Program-made: the position numbers and the translations under genes
Shown: positions 44,000 to 55,535 of the stretch, piece after piece
Layout of the letters: each line of letters opens with the position of its first letter
Position numbering within the stretch: the first letter of the stretch is position 1
Source of the DNA: Alectoria sarmentosa
Lineage: Eukaryota; Ascomycota; Lecanoromycetes; Lecanorales; Parmeliaceae
Direction of reading: 5' to 3'
Length of the DNA: 64,000 nucleotides
Assembly (NCBI GenBank): GCA_009733775.1
Contig: WOGZ01000049.1
Span: 62,001 to 126,000, forward strand
Notes under the pieces: model-generated
What the model was told of the DNA's origin: nothing
Seen by the model: the letters and a program-made list of their open reading frames with translations, nothing else
The model's database searches: none

Positions 44000-45603
44000 G
44001 TGACCACCTTTGACTGTCCTCGATGCTCGAAAACCTTTGATTCGAAAGGAGCGTGGATTTACCACCTGCAACACAGCCGCCACGGCCTTGCGCTAGTATC
44101 AATGATTCCGACAACGATCGGTCCCTCGCAAGCAACCACATCGGGTTCCAGCATGTCCATACCAAGCACACCTCCAGCAGGCGATATAGGCCCGGCTACT
44201 CGCTGCTTCAAGTTAGAGACCAAGGTGAGTTTCAAGGTGGCATACGATCTCGGTCGAGGATACGAAGCCCAGCCAATTCGAGTGACTATTCCGAAAGATG
44301 AGTCCTATGACCAGTTCCTCTGGCGTCTCCACAATGTTTTCTATGGTGACTCCTTCGAGAGGTCACTTCGCCAGTGGGAATATGTTCTTGTCAATCGCCG
44401 ATTCGAGAAGGGCGAATCACTGCCATTGACGAGCTCCAACACATACTATGCTATGGTCAGCGAACTTCTTAGGCAAAGATCCCAGTGGAGACATGCTGTC
44501 ATTCGACGCTCGGTGAGTCGATGCAGTAGTAGCTTAGGTCTGATATCAACCTAATGAGTTCTAGCATTCTGAGAATCCTATCATAAGAGCCGTTGCGGAA
44601 GGAAGATACACTCCGACGCTTGACTTGCCAATACTTGATGCCGCTGTGCCTGATATCTCCCTACCTGATAATACACCAGTGTCTGATGCGTTTCAGCTTG
44701 ACGACTCGAAAGCCGATAACCCAAGGCCTAATGTGCCAATGGATCAAGCTACACCTGAGCTGCTGAACTCCACGCCTCCATCAAGAGCGTGGAACGTGAA
44801 TTCTGCCTCTACAACACCCTTAAGTCGAAAGCCTTCTCCGGCCTTTACGTCTAGACCAAATACACGAGAGGTACACTGCTCGAGGACTCTCTGAAGCGTG
44901 AGATTCTAATTTCCTGATACAGCTAAGCACACCTGTTGCAAGTACGCAAGGTCGACGGTTGCTACAACTCAGCTCTCCATTGGCACCTTCTGCCAGAGTA
45001 CGAGATCCAATGCAACCCTATTCGCCATTGATCAGCTCACCACTAGCGCCTACTACCAGTAAGGGAGGCCGACGCTCGATGCAGCTCAGCTTTCCATTAG
45101 CACCTGTCACCGCTTCTCCAAGGTCAAGTCAGGTCGACCCACCTTTAGCACCTGTTATCAGTACACAGAGCCCGATTCTACTTGACTCGCCACCATTAGC
45201 ACCTGCTGCACTCCTGGGGTCACCATCGTTGCAGCTTGGCTCACCAATCAGACCCCCTGCCAGTGCGCAAGCTCCACCGTTGATCCTACCAAACGTATCA
45301 GGCCCATCATCTTCTCAGGATCATGGATCTAATGAAGGCCTGGGAGAGGTATGTTTGTGCGAGTTTTTCGAAGCGTGGGGATGCTGATTCCGGAATACAG
45401 CTCAGCTCACCCGCTGTCATAGCGCCACGCACACCAGCGGTTCCACCAATCACATCAATCTCATCTTCTTCAACTCCTGCACCAGAGCTGTTTCAGCGAC
45501 CGGTAAGCTGTTCCAACGTTGCTCTTGGCGTTATGGTATTGACCTGTCAACGCAGCTCAATCCACCGCCCAGATCTAACTCTAAATCATCCTCCAATATC
45601 TAA
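44000..45603 (+). CDS. C2H2 zinc-finger protein with proline-rich repeat tail, about 464 aa, 5' end unresolved
   Basis: Exons (44000)..44512, 44565..44870, 44923..45348, 45401..45502 and 45556..45603, all phase 0. The frame at 44000 opens with a GTG and an in-frame stop lies just upstream at 43979, so a 5' exon is missing; the CAG at 43998-44000 may be its acceptor. A C2H2 finger is clear: FDCPRCSKTFDSKGAWIYHL then QHSRH. It is followed by a globular block, FKVAYDLGRGYEAQPIRVTI and WEYVLVNRRFEKGESLPL, perhaps ubiquitin- or PB1-like. The C-terminal half has repeats of (S)SPLAP type. Probably a nuclear DNA- or RNA-binding protein; target unknown. Confidence 0.65.
44941..45270 (+). repeat. Degenerate tandem repeat coding for SPLAP units
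   Basis: Within exon 3 of the zinc-finger gene, a unit of roughly 50-65 bases recurs about six times. Its core is CTCAGCTCNCCATTAGCACCT, giving LSSPLAP, ISSPLAP, LSFPLAP, VDPPLAP, DSPPLAP and LGSPIRP. Copies have diverged. Confidence 0.7.
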
Positions 45604-46582
45604 GCTCCGCCGATAACCCCTATACCTATACTTCGACCTCGTCGTCCCTTATCGATCATCTCTAGACGGTCCTTAAACCACGTAACCGAGTACCAGGTGC
45701 ACTGGAGTAGTGGGAGAAATTCCTGGGAGCCACACGACAGCCTGTATCGAAAGTATCCCGCTTTCGTCCAAAATAACTTAGAAAGGCAGCGTCAGGAAAG
45801 TAGCCCCGAGACTCAGACCCAAAGGAGGATGCGGCGATAGGATGCTGTTTTAAGGTGGCGTGCTGTGATACACTTTCATGTTTCATTCTCCTCGTTGAAA
45901 TGAAGGAGATGGGATCGAAGCTAGAATTGGCGCAATGTTTGCAGCTTGGACCCGGAGAATGTCGCACAGGAAATGGAAGCGGCCAGGAAAATCTCTAGTG
46001 ACGATGATTAGAGTTCCATGAGAACCAGCCAATAAAACGAAGGCAGTGCATCCTGCCTGCCAAGAAGTCTTGGCAAACATCCGCCAACCAATCGCGTCAT
46101 GGTCGTTTCTCATTCAAATTCTTTCGATCAAGTCCTTTTCATCACATCTTCTTCAATCGCACCTTCTTCAATCATCATCTCAAAACTAATACCAAGCTAC
46201 GAGAGAAACAGAAGCGAGAGTCGAGGCTGATTCCTGCAGATCAAAGGTTCCCATGTTATCAAGCAAGTTTTTCTTAAGTTTCGGATCCGGCGCCTTGCAT
46301 GCATTCGCTCCCGACTTCAGCTCCAGTCCTCCACCTTTCTTTTTTGAGTCGAAGTAAGGCTGCATGATGCAGCATGCAGCATGCAGGATTGCCCGCCTAG
46401 ACTTTCTCGTCTCCCATAATGCAGTGATGCGTGTCCATCTGACTGCTGACCAAGCCACATCCCATCTGTCGACGAGCGCGTGTCCTTCATAATCTGATCA
46501 CAGTCATCTTCTTCTTTAATCGTCTTTTTCCTCCTACGCTATACATATCTTTGACCGTCACTTCCCATGCTATCTATCCCAG
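45604..46582. other. Intergenic stretch, about 1 kb
   Basis: Upstream region of the ten-exon membrane-protein gene; contains a GCATG/CTGCATGATGCAGCATGCAGCATGCAG-type imperfect repeat at about 46360-46385. Minus frames at 45662..45967 and 46186..46458 are not convincing. Confidence 0.45.
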
Positions 46583-49500
46583 ATGAGGCTCAATCTTGCG
46601 GCTTGCCGCGACAAATTCGTTCAAGGCAACTGGCCCAATTACACGTACATCCACACCAATTACACGTACACCCACCCCAACTACACGTGGAACGGACCAA
46701 TCAGAGGCATATACAAAAACTTGAATCCACCAGTAGCACTCATAACGCTTCAAGCTTGCAGAGATATTTGCGGCGAAGGGCCAGACTACTACACTTGGGC
46801 ACAATGTATGTACATACCTGGAGCACATTCTTCCTATACTAGACCTCTCTACAAGTCGCGAAACATGTTCTGGGAGCAAAGAAACTTCGAAACTCCATCG
46901 ATGTGTCTCATTGCTCGGAGTTTTGACTTGTGTAAGGTATACTGACTCCGAGACTTCTATAGTGAGCAACACCATTACCACCTGGGTAAGATGCTAGTAA
47001 CCCCAAGCGCAATCAAGGGCTAACGCAGATGATTATATCAGGTACTACCGGTCATCGGCCTTATTCTTCAGGCCCCCTTCGAAAGCAACAAGAACTTGAA
47101 CAGCTTTTTCGCCCTTGCGCGTTGGATCGGCAACCCCATTGCGAGCATCTCCTACGTCTTGTGGAACATCAAAATCACCGGCAAATGTGGTATGATGGTG
47201 GACATGGCTACACCATACCATGAGTTCCCGGGTGAAGACTCTCAGTTTGCTCACATGCGGGACTCGCTATACATACTGAGCGTCATGAACCAGTGCAAGT
47301 TCGGCACGCGCCCAAGAGATGAGTATATACTGATCGGGCATATTTGCAGATCTGATAAGGTATGACTTAATCGAGGAGGACGAAACTATGATTGCAGCGG
47401 AAAAGCTTTTACGTATTGCCCTCTTCAGTGACGAGCTACCAATGACCCCCGAAGCTAGCCTAACGGACAGGCGTAAGAAACTTGCTGGAACCATAAGGGC
47501 ATTTCGCAAGAAAGGAGTGATCCCCGTGTTTGTGTCCACTTTGTGGTTTCTCCTCGCTTTGGCAATATCAATCCAGTCGGCATTTGGGGATATAGGCGAT
47601 GAGGTCACAACAAATCTTGACGCTCATGACCTTGCGCTGGGACTGCTGCTTTCTTTTCTGCCAATATTCATCTTGTCCTGTGTTGTCGATCGTAACGCCG
47701 TGGCGGCCGGCCGAATTTGCGTGAAGCTGAACCGTCTTCTGGCGTCTGTGCGCAGGGCTCTCCTCGATGATGAACTTCGAAGGACCTATGGAGAACAGAT
47801 TCGCGCCTCCCCAGAATTTTTCAATTGGATCAGTATTTTAGGTGACGAGAAATTCGATGACTTCTTTACAGACTTTGCTGGTCAAGGGAGAATCAGATGG
47901 CACTACGGAGTGTAAGACACTTTTCTGGGTTTCTGCCCCTCCTCCTCTTCACTCCCTCAAATAAATTCCTACATGTGGTAGTGCTGACTCGGAAATGTGC
48001 TAGTGCTCATCCTCTCTTGTGCAGTTTCGAGGACAGCTTTATGGCTGAGCATGGAAGAGGCTGGCTGCCTGAAGACAACGCCAATAGGGCGAGGACCTTC
48101 GTATGTGTTCTCGGAGTTTTTGACATTTCGGCTTAGATTATGAGCCTTGAGACATGTCTTGGGTGTTCATACTTGAAGAAATGTTCCAAGGCTCGAAAGT
48201 CCCCCTTTGATAGAAAATTCTGCTTACGATATCATCAACAGATGCGTGACCACAGAGACGAGGACCACCGATTGATTTGGTTTGACCCTCGAATGATTCG
48301 GCAGATTGCAAGCTCCATTTGCGTAGTCTGCGCTTCGGCTGGAGGCGCCTTCATATTGTCATGTATGATTCCATTTCACCTCCCGAACGCTCCTGCTAAC
48401 GAAAATCAGACAACACACCGACAGTCGGTCTCGGTTGCAGATCTGGCGGCTACATGATCTATGTTGTCATAGCAATGTTTCTCTTCCTAGTCGAGATGCT
48501 CTGCTGGGGACTCCGGACCAGCTACTTAAAGCATCAGCTCTGGTTGAGGAGGACCAGTGACCACATGCCACGGAATCCCATCTCCAAGCTCTTACATCAC
48601 TTTGAGCGGACGATCAAGCTTGCAAACACCGGCAAATTCACGAAAGCAGGGGGAACGCAGGTCGAAAAGATCCTCGGGTGGTGGAAGAAATCGAGATGGA
48701 TAGATCACGCTGATGTACTCCTAAGGCTCATCGAAGTAGGAAATCTCATATGGTGAGTTGCCCTTTCCGAGTTTCTTCTTCCAGGTTTGTACTGCGTTTG
48801 GAGTTGCGAGACTTGTCGCAGGACTGCAAGGCTTCCGGGACCTAATTCACGACCCTAATGTGATCCCAAAAGAGACATTCTGACTCCGAAGTCATCAAGG
48901 CTGGCCTATATTGTCACAGCTCAGACGTAGGTGCTGAAAGTATAATTCCGCAGGCCGAGGCTAATCATATCGAAGGGTGGGATCCTACGAAACCTGCGAT
49001 TGCGGATCGAGCGTCTGGGCCCCTGGTGGAGTACGAAGTTTTCTTGCATTCTCGGAATTCAACTGACGTTAGGGACTAGGGATATTTTGATTTTCAAGGC
49101 GGCCCCTTTTACCGCGAGCATGGCATTTTTCTCTATTGGGGTGCCGGCACCGGACTCTCAGGCGCTGTATTGGTGGTGGGCCTGGCCTACATTGTTGCGG
49201 AATTTTGCACTCAAAGCCATCTCGCCACAGAAGACTTCCGGGACGCATCTGAAGGGGTTAAGGTCACTAGATGGTTCAAGAAATACACGTACTGGCTCCG
49301 ATTGCTACTCAGCTTATGTGACGAAATCCTGTTCCTAATCTGGAAAGTTGTTCGTTTCCCATGGCAAAGGGCCACAGGGCGGCAACCGACGGCATTCAAT
49401 AAGACCTTGATTTGGGATTGGAAGGTAAAGCCAAGTAGGGCAGACGGGACGCCCAACCAGGCACACAACGACCGGTCTCGCAGACCGTCAAGCACTCACC

Positions 49501-49766
49501 CTCTGATGGCGGGTCTCCGAGATGATGGATCCTCTCGCAACAGCCGAAGTCGGGAGCGGTCCGAAGAAGGTGAAGGCCCAGAGAATCGGACACACGACGA
49601 CAACGAGCGGCGCGGTTCCCGACACGCGAGTCCCTTTCGCACACGGATGCCGCCGACTTTGCAGCTGCCCACACAATCGCACTCGAGAGATGCCCACTCG
49701 CGGTCTCCGTCCATTTCATCGGAGGCTTCTCTGTCCTCGGGTCCCCGGTCACATCTAGGCGATTGA
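46583..49766 (+). CDS. Polytopic membrane protein of a filamentous-fungal family, 796 aa, ten exons
   Basis: Exons 46583..46805, 46963..46985, 47042..47294, 47350..47911, 48004..48100, 48242..48362, 48410..48752, 48900..48926, 48976..49030, 49080..49766; 797 codons, all in phase. I recognise the family (hypothetical integral membrane proteins) but not a function. The N-terminal lumenal part has three NYT sequons in tandem (NWPNYTYIHTNYTYTHPNYT) and cysteine pairs. Membrane segments include TTWVLPVIGLILQAPF, IPVFVSTLWFLLALAISIQS, LALGLLLSFLPIFILSCVVD, YMIYVVIAMFLFLVEMLCW and GLSGAVLVVGLAYIVAEFC. Conserved loops: FTDFAGQGRIRWHYGVAHP, TVGLGCRSGGY and TCDCGSSVWAPGG. The last 130 residues are Arg/Ser-rich and disordered. 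The 47295 donor is GC, not GT. Confidence 0.8.
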
Positions 49767-50188
49767 TTCGATTTGATTTGCTCGTCGCTTGTGATGCAGC
49801 AACAGATGTGGCTGCATCGCTTTGATCGACTTTTACAAGAATCTTGGGACTTCAGATTGTTTAAGAAGTAGCTTTTTCCGTGCGGCGTCTGATCGCTTGG
49901 TTTATTCAGACTCGGAGGCCAGGTTTGATTCGAGAGAAAAGGAGTGAGGCGGATTGGAGGAGGTTGTTTGAGTCTGGTGGGGTTGGGGTCGGGGTTGGTG
50001 TTGGTGAGGGTTTGGAGGGCGGAAAGGGGGATGCCCGGCGATCGTGGAGGGGAAATTGAGGAGCAAGTGCTTTCGGTTTGCGTATAGCTGTTGACTTTTT
50101 GCGCTCGTGTGTGTGTGTGTATATACGACTATACAGTTCTTGTTTAATATTACTTGAAATATATAGGGTATCGTTCAAATACTTTTAT
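49767..50188. other. Intergenic spacer between converging genes
   Basis: About 420 bases, with a short GT/TG microsatellite at about 50106-50121. No gene. Confidence 0.5.
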
Positions 50189-52415
50189 TTACAACCACAC
50201 CGCAACCCCGATTGCCACCATCCACGTCAGCCCAACCGCCCTCCACCCCCACTTCCGCCCCCACCTTGCCTCCGCGCTCCCCGTGAAAATCTGCGCCCCC
50301 GTCCCATTCACCCCACTCCCGAACCCAGCAGTGATATACGGCGCCAGAGCCTCCGTGCTCGACCCCACCACTACATCGCTTTCGCCAGGCGCCAGACTCA
50401 CTTCCGTCCCACTCACCGTCACCACGCCGCCCGCCGTCAGTGTCTGCGATCCAATTACATACTGCGTCTCGCTGTTCGCCGTGATGGTCTCGGAACCGAT
50501 CGTGATAGCGGGCGGCGTCGTAGCCACGGGTGTCGGCGTCAAAATGGATGTGCTGGGCGCGTAAACGAGTGCTGTTTGGGACCCGGATGTTTGCAGCGCC
50601 AGCACGGTCGTCGAGGACCCCGAGCCGAGCGTTATGGTTGTGCCAGCGGCGAGGGTGGAGCCGGAGATGAGGTATTGGGACTTCGCGTTTGGCGTTATAG
50701 TTTGCGAGCCGATGGTCAGGGCTACGGGTTCTGTGCTCGCGGCTGAGGGGAGGAGGGAGGTGCTGGGGCCGAAGACTACGGCCGTGGAGCCGCTGGATGT
50801 TTGGAGCGCTAGCACTGTGGTGGAGGTGCCGGAGCCGAGGGTCATGCTTGAGCCGGGGGCGAGGGTTTGGCCGGACACGATGTATTGGGATTGCGCATTT
50901 GGGGTGATGGTTTCGCCGTTGATGGTGATTGGGGCTGGGACGCTGGCGGGTGGGATGAAAGCGCTGAGTGCTGAGGTCGTGAGAATTTTGGAGCCGGCAG
51001 CGTTGGTTGTGGTTAGGATTATGGCGGGGAGGTTGGTTGTTGAGGAGAGGACGGCGCCTTGCGCAATGGTAGAGGTTATGATCGTGGGGATTGATACGGA
51101 GATGGGGGCTGTGGAAAGGCTGGTTGAGGTGACGATGCTGCCTTGAGCGTTCGTGGAGCTTACGACGATTGGGTGGCCTATGGCTGTGCTGGTGGATATG
51201 GTGATACTGCCTTTTGAATCCGTCGAGGTGACGGGTACGGGGATCGCAACTGGATTGGTTGGGAGGACCGTTGCCGGGGCTGGTGAGGGGGTAATGATGG
51301 TGCTTTTGGACGCGGGTGCAGGTGGGTTTGAACTGACGGGAACCATATTGCTCGCTGGCAGCTGGACAGCTGGAGCTGCATCGACTGAGGGGCTGGAGAC
51401 AGGGTTCGCGGCCGGGGTTGTCGTCGATGTCGGCGCCAGCTCGGGCGCAACTGAAAGCGCTATGGGTGCTGGCAGGCCTTTTCCGGGATGTGGGACTACC
51501 GGAGTCGTCTCTGTCGGGGCAGCTTCCGGGAGGGGTGTCGTTGAAGTTGGCCCATCATCCGGCTCCGTCGACGTCGAAGTCTTGGTAAGATACAACGCTG
51601 TCTGCAACGCTCCTATCGGTCCCACACAATCACCTTGCGATTTGCAATTCCAGACTCCCAGGCCTGGAAAGAGATTCTCGATCATATTGCCGGTATCTCC
51701 ACAAGTGTCGGCCCCTATGGCAAGGAAAGTCCAGCCTCTTGGATCCTCGATTGTGTTGACACCTGTCGCCTGCACAGCTTCTGGCAGGAGTGGATGAGAT
51801 GGGAAGACGGCTACTGCGCCTTGGGGAGCTATTGAGCATGTTGGTGTGCCGCTGACGGTTGTGGAGAGAGTCCCGGTCCATGTGATGTTTGGGGCGTAAT
51901 CACTGTAGACTGTGGTAGGGTACGCGCTTGAAGATAACAACGTTAGGGCGAATAGGGTGTTAGACAGTCTGACAATTACTCACACGATGCGAGTGCTACC
52001 GTCGTTATCAACCACGGATGCGGTCACTGTGCCATCGCTGTTTAAATTGGTCGGTGTAGCGATTTTTCCGAAATCGATTTCCGTATTCAAGATAGTAGTC
52101 GTTCGGGTACTGTTATTTTTCTTGTTCACAATGAGTACCACGGTCTCTGCAGTGTAGGTCGCGGTAATGGCCATCTGCGACCAAGATATGAAGGATAGAT
52201 CAATCAAAGGATAAACACAATCGTTGGAACAGTTCCCTGTTGGTACTTGGGTTACTGCTGGTCCTAAGGGAGATGCAGCAGTGGAATTGGGTGAGAATGC
52301 TGAAAATGTCAGTGGGAGAATACGAGTTGGGGATGTTGCCAGACGCACTTTGAGGACTTGCCAATGCTCCATGAAAGTGCAGGGCGAGAGCTGCTGCAAA
52401 CAGGAATGAAAGCAT
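50189..52415 (-). CDS. GPI-anchored, Ser/Thr-rich cell-surface protein with repeats, 706 aa, three exons
   Basis: Exons 52415..52349, 52299..51984 and 51926..50189 join in phase (707 codons). A signal peptide, MLSFLFAAALALHFHGALAS, comes from exon 1. Residues 21-240 form a cysteine-containing extracellular domain (TGNCSNDCVYPLIDLSFISW; WTFLAIGADTCGDTGNMIEN; GVWNCKSQGDCVGPIGALQT). Residues 260-460 are Ser/Thr/Pro-rich, suited to O-mannosylation. Residues 461-656 hold three repeats of about 70 residues. The end is hydrophobic (WRAVGLTWMVAIGVAVWL), with a small-residue site (NGTGAQIFTGSAEA) upstream, as expected for GPI attachment. Probably wall-linked; adhesive or structural role inferred only. 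Confidence 0.8.
50370..50929 (-). repeat. Three in-frame tandem repeats in the GPI protein
   Basis: Units start at ITINGETITPNAQSQYIVSG, LTIGSQTITPNAKSQYLISG and ITIGSETITANSETQYVIGS. Units 1 and 2 also share the STTVLALQTS block and are about 70 residues long; unit 3 is diverged and shorter. Confidence 0.85.
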
Positions 52416-54240
52416 GATGGTAACGACAGTGAGGATTGCGAAAGATTAGAAATGACAGCTATGGAATGTGATTCAGATGTAAATGAAGGAAAAGGCAAGT
52501 TAGCTGATGATTAAGAAGAAAAGCAGGATATGAGGAGATACAAGGAAGACAGTCAGACGTGATTACGGCTGACGGCTTACTCCAGAGGCTGAAAGATCGA
52601 CCTTGCATATGCATTATACATTATGCCTTATGCAGTCCTGGAAGGATCACCAGATCTCGGACATGTCTGAAGATGCAGAAAGCAGCAGCAGGTCGACGAC
52701 TGGAGCAATGAATTAAGATGAGACGATCAATCTTCTGGCCAAGATGACCAATCAAATCGATGCATCTCACAAGCTTTGACTTTAAAGATCCAACCGGCTG
52801 GACCGGCAATTGATAGGCTGCATCTTTATGCAGGAACCTGGAACCCTGAAACCGTCCTTACTCTTAGTGCCAAGTCCACGTTCAGCTCATGCGCTTCCAG
52901 GAGCCTGGCGCATGGAACATCTGCCTACCTTAGTCTACTCTAGTGTCTAGTGCCAGTATATCCCTGCACCTGCTAGCACTTGTCGTCCATGCTGCAAAGT
53001 AGGAACTAGGTATCAAACATGAAACACCATCAAATCCACTCTGCAATCCTTCGTGCCAGCCACGGACCTAGCTCCGGGATCGGTAATACATACCTAGGTA
53101 ATACGAGCTAAGTGTGGAATATTCGTAGAGAGGCCATAAACGACAGGTCGTCGCTCACTTGGAATGGAACATTATCATGGACAACGAGGGGTCGCGAAAA
53201 TCGCAAGGCGTATTCTCTAAGTACCCTCACCACCCTCTTCTCCGTCTTTCAACTCAACAACAACAACAACAAGCTTGACCACAAAATACCCCATGCAATG
53301 TCCATTCTTCATAGACCTTAACTCCACCCCAAACACAAACCCGACCGTTCCGTTCGAGTGCATGTCTCGTCACTACATATGTATCAAGTCCCTGAGCCTC
53401 ACGTCCCCCCCCCCCCCCCCCGCCCCCCTCATCGCAACTCAATTCTCCCCAACATCTCCGCTGCTGACCTTTGGCTCTGAGCCAGTCCTTTGTCACCAGC
53501 GAACAGAGCATTCGCGCAGATTCTCGCCAAGGACCGGCAGCTCTCTAGGTACAATACACGCTGCCCACGGAGACGGGGGAAGTATCAGTCTTGGTGTTTT
53601 GCGGGCGTGGAAAGAGATGTTCGTCGGGTTCGGGGTTTATGAACTCATGGTGCTATACCGTTGAAAGATTTTTGGGTCCCCCACCCCGTTTCTTGGGCTT
53701 TTAGATAAGTAGGCTGGCCTGGAGTCGGAACGTCCCGGGCATCTCCCAGCCCAAGTACCCAAGGTACGTGAACATGTCCAAGACCGTGGTTCTGCGTCCC
53801 AATTTTTCGATGGCGATGATTTGTGAGATGATGTCGCCTATGCTGGCTGTCACGCCACCTGATGATCAGAGCAGTAGAGAATGATGAGTCCATCGTATTA
53901 TTCTACAAAAGACAGAAAACCTCGCCGTTGCATATGTCACGGCCATTCAGCCCGGCACATGCTTGCATATCGATCAAGCCAGTGGTAACTCGCGAGACCC
54001 AATGCAAATACACGCTGGCCGTGCCGCAACCTTGGGCCTCCGCCGTCACCATCTGCAAGAAGGGACTCCCCACCCTCATATAGCCTCTGGCTTTCTTGAC
54101 AGCCGGGCAAGAAATAAGCAGAAAGCTCTACCTTTATGGTCAAATCTAGAACGAACGACACAAGATACTATTTGTACAGTCGCTATTGTCTTCCTGACTT
54201 CGAAAGCCAAAGCCTCTGTCAAAATCCACAGGTTCTGAAA
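52416..54240. other. Gene-poor stretch with a poly-C run
   Basis: Promoter of the GPI gene and sequence beyond. A run of 16 C at about 53407-53422 lies inside a 129-codon plus frame (53275..53664) that otherwise has no domain. A minus frame near 53700-53850 reads GVTASIGDIISQIIAIEKLG then TVLDMFTYLGYLGWEMPGTF, which is protein-like but too short and lacks partners; it may be a relic. Confidence 0.4.
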
Positions 54241-54299
54241 TGCGAAGAACCCACTGCCAAGTAGAGTACATGCACCGCTGACCTCAGATATCTCCTTCA

Positions 54300-54545
54300 G
54301 CGGGATTTTGAGCCTCAACCGACATGAGATGTGACGTCTAAGAGACGCCGTTCGTAGAGCTTCCCCATAATACTCACTTTGAGCGTTAACATCAGCTCCT
54401 TCGTCAAGAAGCTCCTTGGAAAGCGTTTTCATGATTTCCACTCTGGGCGTTGGTATCGGCTTCGTCAAGGAGCAGCTGCACCATGTGATCACAGTCTTTT
54501 CCCGCGGCATCGGATAGCAAAGAATAGCTGTCCTACAACTTCGAC
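54300..54545 (-). pseudogene. Ankyrin-repeat relic
   Basis: Two diverged ankyrin units lie side by side in different minus frames. The upstream one reads HMVQLLLDEADTNAQSGNHE and stops at a TGA. The next reads ELLDEGADVNAQSEYYGEAL then RTAS. The pattern (LLL-DEGADVNAQ-G-YGxALQAAS) is that of the long ankyrin arrays found in fungal NACHT/ankyrin proteins. The frame change and stop show it is broken. I see no effector or NTPase domain nearby. Confidence 0.55.
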
Positions 54546-55535
54546 CCTCGACGAACCTTTCAAGCTTTCTCCATCATGTTGAACATGCTGGCTATGAAGC
54601 TACTACCCGCCACGCTGCTTTGTGAAAGCCCTCTTGCTCTTGCTGGCTGTTAGTCTTTGGCAAAAGGTCTAGTATTTATCGAGGAATAGAGCTTGGCATA
54701 CTCGTCTATACACCGTGGAAGGATTGCGAGGGCTGAGGTTTGAGAGGCACTGGTTATCTTGTATAGCGTGGTAAGAGTGACTGGCTTTGGGAGATATCTT
54801 GGCCGTATGCAAGGGGGCTGGTAACTGCCATTACGATAGGACTTTGCTGGGCCTTAGTTTGAGGGTTCCGTAAGCTTTGAACATATCGGATCGAGACCTG
54901 ATCTTCATTCCCACGATTGTGAGGCATTGTGGTTCGCAGTAGTAGCCTCGATAAACGATATCGACGTCGTTTGGCAGAGCCTGGCTAGGCAGCTGGAACA
55001 TATGGTGTCAACGACGAAGCATGGGTACTTGACGGCAGCTGGTCACTCAAAGGCGCGCCAGCTGCTTCCAGCCCCAGTCAGAGGAAAGCAAAAGTAGCGA
55101 CGGAAGGCGGAATTGAATCTGGAAATGAAGTCTCGAGATCGATGAAACGGCGTTGAAAATTCGGATTCCGCGGTCGGTTCAACATGACCCTCAACTCTGT
55201 GGGTAGAGGTTGGTTGAAGTGTCCCGGGATTGCAGGGAAGATATCTATTGAGCATGGTTGAATTATAGATAATTGTTTCTTGTACTGACATCGCCCCTGA
55301 GTACGGCCAATGTTCGTGGGCAGAGCTCGGGTCAGATTCTTAGCTTAGATTGATGAAAACCTCATTCGTTGAGCGGATTGAAGCGAGTTCTGTATCTTCC
55401 TCTTAGATGAGCATTGTCGACATGAAATCGGATGCCTTGTGAGTCTTTGATACTCGATACACCCCAGCTAAATATCCGCAGCATTTCTGAATAGCGGAAC
55501 GACATGCTCAGCCCTTCACCGGCGTTTCAATGTCA
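54546..55535. other. Gene-poor stretch
   Basis: About 1 kb with no supported gene. A short plus frame near 54945-55100 (LTAAGHSKARQLLPA) faintly recalls an ankyrin helix pair, but this is not enough to call. Confidence 0.4.

Noticed and set aside
50634..51797. Long plus-strand frames (170 and 214 codons) opposite the GPI protein
   Set aside because: Mirror frames of a repetitive Ser/Thr-rich gene; no start context, splice sites or domain.
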